Shown here piece after piece: positions 62,001 through 64,000 of a DNA stretch of 64,000 nt. Made by a program: the position numbers and the translations under genes. Every line of letters begins with the position of its first letter. Within the stretch, counting starts at the first letter, position 1. Source of the stretch: Congeria kusceri (taxonomy: Eukaryota; Mollusca; Bivalvia; Myida; Dreissenidae); the NCBI GenBank assembly GCA_027627225.1, contig CM051024.1, forward strand, positions 78,086,004 to 78,150,003, in the 5' to 3' direction. A model generated the notes under the pieces. That model was not told the DNA's origin and did no database searches. It saw only the letters and a list, made by a program, of their open reading frames with translations.

Positions 62001-62021
62001 CTCACAGATTCGTCCTCAGAT
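34190..62021 (+). CDS. FRRS1: Ferric-chelate reductase 1-like protein (Reeler-DOMON-cytochrome b561), 15 coding exons found
   Basis: The family comprises membrane haem proteins reported to reduce ferric iron. Coding exons are 34190-34201, 42130-42310, 43605-43738, 46274-46374, 46762-46987, 47837-48040, 48380-48478, 50663-50813, 52196-52309, 55779-55894, 56463-56549, 58633-58713, 59931-60030, 60383-60523 and 61972-62021. All introns are GT-AG and all phases agree, giving 599 codons without a stop. Residues 1-20 are a signal peptide (MNYLFLVTALLGAMISDVTC). Reeler spans about 21-170 (YPTGAPLVACEQM, KFRGFLIQARLQD), a Ser/Thr/Pro linker about 177-218, DOMON about 220-385 (SVWIAVGLSKTGKM, NFWDLSSLMFLVVAMGPYDQ), and cytochrome b561 about 405-570. 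The haem-ligand His candidates are at 52306, 56466, 58669 and 59994. Human FRRS1 is about 592 aa, so little is missing. If exon 15 is not spliced at 62022, the frame runs into a SINE and stops at 62313-62315. Confidence 0.9.
34479..34720. mobile_element. Inverted-repeat element, family B, copy 1
   Basis: Left end gagttgctcaaagctttaac; right end ttaaagttttgagcaactgg then gcccag. The inner parts cagccgtta and aacaggctg continue the pairing. Non-coding. A second copy is at 50175-50619. Confidence 0.75.
34721..36309. other. FRRS1-like intron 1, AT-rich stretch
   Basis: No repeats or exons recognised. A two-copy phrase agtggtacgaagtctccaa (with variants) occurs near 35690-35760. Confidence 0.5.
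36312..36535. repeat. Direct duplication of about 112 bp
   Basis: Two adjacent copies share tatataaaac(a/g)gtcaaaactgg, ctccatttg, and agatacatatcaaattca. They are followed or preceded by GC-rich GGCGCGCGCCC-like sequence at about 36255-36290. Confidence 0.8.
36560..37800. other. Intronic sequence, simple repeats only
   Basis: A (GAT)6-like run is at 37420-37440 and a C-run at 37540-37560. Nothing else was recognised. Confidence 0.5.
37803..38108 (+). repeat. Dispersed repeat with G-rich ends, copy 2
   Basis: Same family and orientation as 18725-19032, beginning caggcgcggatacaggattt and ending ggcgtacgccgcttccgccc then gcatatga. The G-runs are shorter here. Confidence 0.8.
38183..38312. repeat. 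Two adjoining near-perfect palindromes
   Basis: Palindrome 1, 38183-38269, has arms of about 43 nt with two mismatches and almost no loop (centre tttttgattcaaaaa). Palindrome 2, 38264-38312, has arms of 23 nt with a 3-nt loop (centre atcttcaatgaagat). They share gtgatt at their junction, so alternative pairings are possible. A 122-codon minus-strand open frame spans them and is not treated as a gene. Confidence 0.92.
38627..38938. mobile_element. Inverted-repeat element, family C, copy 1
   Basis: Ends agggaaagatctagga and ctagatctttccct. Inside are aggtacagggtgctgctaaa near the left and gtgcagcaccctgctatttt near the right, themselves inverted. Further copies are at 42596-42898 and, diverged, 60588-61178. 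Confidence 0.8.
39345..40115. repeat. Direct duplication of about 385 bp with a CRE-like TGACGTCA in each copy
   Basis: Copy 1 starts near 39356 and copy 2 near 39758. Both begin aaatagaggatatttgtttg and end ctgatatttttctatatttc. Both contain ataatgacgtcatttcacag (near 39603 and 39955) and catcatcaccggaaagggag-like words. The opening words resemble the ends of the fold-back at 49980-50097. Lies in FRRS1-like intron 1. Confidence 0.85.
40634..40893. mobile_element. Short inverted-repeat element, family A, copy 2
   Basis: Ends tggcgcgtcgtgggaaaacc and gttttcttacgacgcacc. Internal words aggctaatccggggcgacac and aggctaatccgggacgacac repeat, and a centre reads gtttagaagagacttccttg. Confidence 0.88.
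41165..41482. repeat. GC-rich anonymous repeat-like block
   Basis: It contrasts with the AT-rich flanks and has G- and C-runs (ggcggggggagtggcgggc near the left, cccgccgctccgtccccctg near the right) that could pair as inverted ends. Probably a non-autonomous element; only one copy is seen here. Confidence 0.4.
41703..41960. mobile_element. Short inverted-repeat element, family A, copy 3
   Basis: Ends gaggcgtgtcataggaaatc and gttttcccacgccatgcc, with the same internal words (cccggattagcctgtgcag, aggctaatccggggcgacac). It lies 170 bp before FRRS1-like exon 2. Confidence 0.88.
42596..42898. mobile_element. Inverted-repeat element, family C, copy 2
   Basis: Ends gaaaagatctaggatc and ctagatctttccct, with the internal word ggtacagggtgttgctaaaa. 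Same orientation as 38627-38938, in FRRS1-like intron 2. Confidence 0.8.
43375..43562 (+). mobile_element. tRNA-derived SINE, family D
   Basis: The head has an A-box-like ggcgtagtggatatggtgtc and a B-box-like ggttcgatccc. The body reads accaagtactggttctaccc and ctgtctcaataagccgcaag. Ends in a cttaaataaata-like tail. The same family lies inverted at 50305-50485. Confidence 0.78.
43990..45222. mobile_element. Fold-back element split by a tandem-core element
   Basis: Left arm gatctgacactcattgtcat then accatatttta (to 44034); right arm taaaatatggtattaaatga then caacgcgtgtcagatcc (from about 45180). The arms are inverted copies. A further hairpin, aggaaattcgttagtaagc / gcttactaacaaaattcctg, sits at 45119-45173. 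The 44032-45105 element lies between the arms, as expected of a later insertion. Confidence 0.65.
44032..45105 (+). mobile_element. Element with about five 165-bp tandem core units
   Basis: Opens tttagctcgattattcgaag and closes gaatagtcgagcgcgctgtc then a short hairpin (gctgtccgctgacagc) and ctcttgt. Units share caaaagttttgtaacttcaa, tattcacttgaaacttggaa, tttgtcatcaactccagtat and tttgacagagttatgcccc. Tandem core, short palindrome near the start and hairpin near the end suggest a non-autonomous Helentron (HINE/pearl-like); the class is inferred. Confidence 0.72.
45960..46255. repeat. 59-bp tandem array running to the exon 4 acceptor
   Basis: The unit contains tgtctcaacggagtacaagt, aaacatattttagtttaaaa and tgtctaaaatgttt. 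About 4.5 copies start near 45970, 46030, 46088, 46146 and 46221. The last copy breaks off 18 nt before exon 4, directly into the polypyrimidine tract and cag. Confidence 0.88.
48480..49975. other. FRRS1-like intron 7, AT-rich, nothing recognised
   Basis: No repeats of note, RNA genes or exons were identified. Confidence 0.5.
49980..50097. mobile_element. Small fold-back (MITE-like) element
   Basis: Arms aacatttgttgatttcggta and taccgaaatcaacaaatatc then ctctat are inverted. The end words match those opening the 39.3/39.7 kb duplication. Confidence 0.7.
50175..50619. mobile_element. Inverted-repeat element, family B, copy 2, carrying a SINE
   Basis: Left end gggcccagttgctaaaaact; right end ttaaagttttgagcaaaact then ggaccca. 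The middle is occupied by an inverted family D SINE (50305-50485), so the nesting order is family B first, SINE second. It ends about 45 nt before exon 8. Confidence 0.72.
50305..50485 (-). mobile_element. tRNA-derived SINE, family D, inverted copy
   Basis: On the minus strand the head reads ggtcgcagtggtgtaatgga with a B-box-like gagttcaatccc. The body contains accaagtactggttctaccc and gtgtctcaataagccgcaga, matching 43375-43562. Confidence 0.78.
50893..51360. repeat. Direct duplication of about 232 bp
   Basis: Copies start near 50893 and 51126. Both share gggaaacggtcttaaaaaag, agacatatttcggtcaaaaa, gggtcgggttgcccgaaac and tatggccctttgacattttt. A related phrase pair (gtggactcaactgct / gtgggctcaactcct) lies at 51367 and 51688, either side of the family A element at 51499. 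Confidence 0.85.
51499..51678. mobile_element. Short inverted-repeat element, family A, copy 4 (shortened)
   Basis: Ends aggcgtgttgtgggaaaacc and gattttcccacgacacgcct. Internal words gcacaggctaatcaaggatg and gtttagaagagacttcattg. The right half lacks the second gattagcctgtgc block present in the other copies. Confidence 0.85.
52421..52913 (+). mobile_element. Tandem-core element, same family as 12723-13348
   Basis: Opens tttagctcgacctattcacc and closes gaatagtcgagcgtgctgtc then ctcttgtt. Two core units share atctctgtaactactacaga-like and ggtcactgaccaaggcccat-like phrases. Confidence 0.68.
53052..54621 (+). mobile_element. Element with about nine 165-bp tandem core units
   Basis: Same family and orientation as 44032-45105, with unit starts near 53148, 53309, 53471, 53637, 53806, 53969, 54150 and 54318. 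It opens tttttagctggactaatcga and closes agtcgagcgcgctgtcctct then ctcttgtt. Minus-strand open frames of 60-130 codons recur once per unit and are repeat by-products. Confidence 0.75.
54622..55138. other. FRRS1-like intron 9, AT-rich, nothing recognised
   Basis: No repeats, RNA genes or exon signals were identified between the tandem-core element and the acceptor array. Confidence 0.5.
55140..55778 (+). repeat. Three degenerate copies of the exon 10 acceptor region
   Basis: Copies begin tgttttcagcgtcccttatg (55145), tattttcagcgtcactaatg (55244) and tttttttcagcaacggtggt (about 55640). The true site is tgttttcagcatcgctgatg (55770). Between them recurs tctaccacaatttctgttta / aagatcgcatata. The second copy is interrupted by the SINE at 55330-55622. 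The unit is about 100 bp. Confidence 0.75.
55330..55622 (+). mobile_element. tRNA-derived SINE, family E
   Basis: The head is ggctagctcagttggtagag (A box) and gtgagttcgaaccccagccc (B box). The body contains ctgattcaagtagggcagtt, gtcagttactggcatatgta, gtgtgagtaggttaattgac and cgccgtgatacgactgaact. The tail is aaacaaacaaaacaaac-like. The tRNA head is well kept, but the attached body marks it as a SINE rather than a tRNA gene. A second copy is at 62063-63749, split by an insertion. Confidence 0.88.
55960..56036. repeat. AGT/AGC/GGT triplet microsatellite
   Basis: Imperfect triplet repeat just after exon 10, in intron 10. It ends in agtagtagtagtagtaaaca. Confidence 0.85.
56590..58345. repeat. 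19-bp array, about 90 units, donor-like GTGAGCG in most
   Basis: The consensus unit is gatgtgcatgtgagcgaat. It starts about 40 nt after exon 11, whose true donor reads gtgagcgggttt, and fills most of intron 11. The 19-nt period is not a multiple of 3, so all minus-strand frames stay open over long stretches with a 19-aa period (AHHSLTCTSFAHMHIIRS-like), giving frames of up to 432 codons. These are not treated as genes. Confidence 0.95.
58806..59930 (+). repeat. Array repeating the exon 13 acceptor and first codons
   Basis: More than a dozen degenerate units carry ttcagccaataatgg-like words (for example near 58823, 58888, 59236, 59439, 59560, 59643, 59748, 59792), joined by ctaaacattggagactcgta. 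The last member is the true acceptor, tgtttcag then ccaataatggca of exon 13 at 59931. Units are roughly 45-65 bp. The array fills nearly all of intron 12. Confidence 0.88.
60095..60190. repeat. GAT/GAC/AAT microsatellite
   Basis: Imperfect triplet repeat after exon 13 (gatgatgatgatgatgacga then ataataataat). Confidence 0.88.
60588..61178. mobile_element. Diverged family C element
   Basis: Left end gggaaagatctaggatcaga then ggtacatgatgctgct; right part gatgctgcaacctgctatta then ggtccttctctat. It is longer than the other copies and probably carries an extra insertion. In FRRS1-like intron 14. Confidence 0.55.
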
Positions 62022-62062
62022 GTAAGATCATTTTTAACTTCGGTTTCATTAAACAGTTCGTC

Positions 62063-63749
62063 TGGCCCGACTTGGTCATTTGGTGGAGCGCTTGACTCCG
62101 GGAATCGTGAGTTCGAACTCCAGCCCGGCCACATAAAATATGATGAAATTGGTCATGAAATTATTTCTACGGCCATTCTCCCCCTACCTCTGATTCAGGT
62201 AAGGCAGCTGTCAGTTGCTGGCATACGTATGTGCAGTTGGTACAGGAAAAGTGTGAGTAGTTTAAGCCCCAGTCACACTGCAGCTAAGACATGTATAAGA
62301 CAGGTCTACGACTAAAAATCCTGACTGAGTTCTGCGTGTTCCTACGTAATTTTGAAATGTCGTGCGTTGTCTTAAGTAAAAAAAAAATCAGTCGTAACTG
62401 GTTTTTGAACATGTTCAAAAACTTCCCGACTGGAGGTTAGATTCTTACATAGTCTTGCGTGAACCTTTGAGGACGTAGGAAAAATCTGACATCAGCGAAG
62501 TCGTACGTCGACGTGACATAGGTCCAACGTACACCTGCGTGAACGTGCGTGGTTATACGACAGTGCAAGACAGAGCTCCCGCGTCGATGGACTGTGTTGT
62601 CGTACGTCGACTCAATAATGTTTTAGGTCATGTATGACTGACTTACGACCACGCAAGATACCCACGTTATATATACTTCATTGCTGAAAAATATTCTTAA
62701 CTCGTCTGAAAACACATTGCTTGGACTTTAATATAAAACTTGTGGCTGCTGCGCTATGGACAGATAATTGTACAGTTCAATAAACAAATTAGACCTTTAA
62801 TCGTATACTACTGTCTACAGTTTAAAATAATCTTATATGAATACTAGTTACATATTTAGCGGAGCTTTACCACCTCCCAACTTAGAAGACATTACCATCA
62901 AAATGATCAATTGTTTCACATATTATTCATTAATGAAAGGACATTAATTATAACCGGTAAAGTTTTCCGCGGCTAAGTTTGTATTACTCGTATGTAGAGA
63001 TATGTAGTGTTTTTAATGCAATGTCCTATGTACCTTAGTAAACTTTGTCGACATGATGTGGGAATGGGCCTTAGTTACTAGATACAATATTTCTCCTAAA
63101 TTCCGTTTTAATATTGTTGCCTAAAGCAATTGATGTTGACATGGTATTGCAAAATCATTTTTCATAATCCTCTGTTTGACTTCTTATGTTGCATTATTGC
63201 CGCACTGATAAGCCCAGATCCAGATGTCATGTGACATCGTATCACGGGGATAGAGTTATGGTCATGGCTTCATTGTGGCAATCAGGAAAAGCTGCTGAAC
63301 TAAATTGTGCAACAAAATAAAGAAATAAACACTTAACATGAATATTTGTCAGGAAGTCGTACGTCTGAATACAAGACAACTTAAGTCGACGCAGGTTGTA
63401 GTACGTTGTCATGCCTAGTCGTACTTAAGCAGCAAACAGCCACCTACGTCCACGTAAGATGACTTTCGTCGACCGTGGTCCTGCGTTCTTAACGTATGAC
63501 ATAACGCCAACATACGACTGAATTGACCTACGATGTTTTTAGATACAACTTGCGTCGACGCAAGACCAGCGCAGGACCAGCGTAGGACGTAGTAATGTTT
63601 TGTGTTTGTCTGTCTGAGTCCTGCGACTTAGGAAAAAGACGTCAAAAACCTCAAGAGTCCTGCGACTCGAAAGTCCTACGACTCAGTGTGACTGGGGCTT
63701 TAACTGACCTCCGTGATATGACTGACAAAAAGCCAAGCAAACAAATAAA
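62063..63749 (+). mobile_element. Family E SINE with 16-bp target duplication, split by a nested element
   Basis: The head ggcccgacttggtcatttgg with B box gagttcgaactccagcccgg starts at 62063. The body runs to gtgtgagtag at 62260 and resumes at about 63704 with ctgacctccgtgatatgact and an aaacaaataaa tail. The flanks cattaaacagttcgtc (62047-62062) and cattaaacagttcatc (63750-63765) are a target-site duplication with one difference. Confidence 0.9.
62266..63698. mobile_element. 1.43-kb inverted-repeat element inserted in the SINE, TTTAA duplication
   Basis: Terminal inverted repeats gccccagtcacactg and cagtgtgactggggc (15 bp, perfect) are flanked by tttaa at 62261-62265 and 63699-63703. About 300-400 bp at each end is rich in gtcgtacgtcgac and tacgac words that can pair with the other end. 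The middle is AT-rich. No transposase is seen, so it is non-autonomous. The TTAA inside the duplication fits a piggyBac-like target; other divisions of the ends (TTA) are possible. Confidence 0.85.
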
Positions 63750-63877
63750 CATTAAACAGTTCATCCATCCAAATGTTGTCAATTATTTCATCTATTAGAC
63801 TATTATTTCTCTCAGGGCCAACCACCTGTGGTGGTATTTTATTCTGAATTAACCAGGGCTGCAACAATATGTCCCAA

Positions 63878-64000
63878 ATTGTATTGCGATATATTGCCGT
63901 AAGCAGAACTCATAGTGCTATATATTGCCGTAAGCAAAACTCATATTTCAATATATTGCCGTAAGCAAAACTTCTATTGCAATATATTGCCGTAAGCAAA
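63878..64000. repeat. 33-bp tandem array running off the window
   Basis: Units contain atatattgccgtaagcaaaa then ctcatatttca; four copies are visible. It is preceded by gggctgcaacaatatg, a word often found at the ends of hAT-type mollusc elements. Confidence 0.85.

Overview
This is AT-rich animal nuclear DNA, most likely from a bivalve mollusc. Genes are split into short exons with canonical GT-AG introns of up to about 8 kb. The introns and spacers are packed with mollusc-type repeats: tRNA-headed SINEs, short inverted-repeat elements, elements with internal tandem repeats of about 165 bp, and long GAT/CAA microsatellites. A heterodont bivalve such as Dreissena would fit, because the short element seen four times here (23297, 40634, 41703, 51499) resembles one I associate with that genus. 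The species call is inference.

Layout. (1) 1-6.1 kb, + strand: decayed remains of a KDZ-type (HMGXB3-like) transposase gene with frame breaks and in-frame stops. (2) 6.1-11.5 kb: no recognisable gene, a few tandem repeats. (3) 11.6-18.4 kb, - strand: a probable small four-exon gene of 66 codons, not recognised. (4) 21.4-27.0 kb, - strand: a complete six-exon apolipoprotein D-like lipocalin of 193 aa. Every splice phase agrees. Intron 1 carries a 34-bp satellite, and exon 1 lies between two large inverted copies of a dispersed element (24.0-25.2 and 30.5-32.0 kb). (5) 34.2 kb to at least 62.0 kb, + strand: a ferric-chelate reductase 1-like gene (Reeler, DOMON and cytochrome b561 domains). Fifteen in-phase coding exons are rebuilt here (599 codons), starting with a 12-nt coding exon and a candidate TATA box. 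The C-terminus is uncertain or beyond the window.

The most unusual feature recurs in both well-supported genes. Tandem arrays sit on intron-exon boundaries and copy the boundary itself. Lipocalin exon 5 is preceded by eight degenerate copies of its acceptor plus about 50 nt of coding sequence. FRRS1-like exons 10 and 13 are preceded by arrays repeating acceptor plus exon start. The intron after exon 11 is filled by about 90 copies of a 19-bp unit carrying the donor-like heptamer GTGAGCG. A 59-bp array also runs up to the exon 4 acceptor. I know of no named element that explains this pattern, so it is the main lead.

The lipocalin is predicted to be a secreted carrier of small hydrophobic ligands. 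The FRRS1-like protein is a predicted membrane haem protein that would reduce ferric iron. Nothing here shows that the two are co-regulated. All assignments come from reading the sequence by eye; no database search was run.
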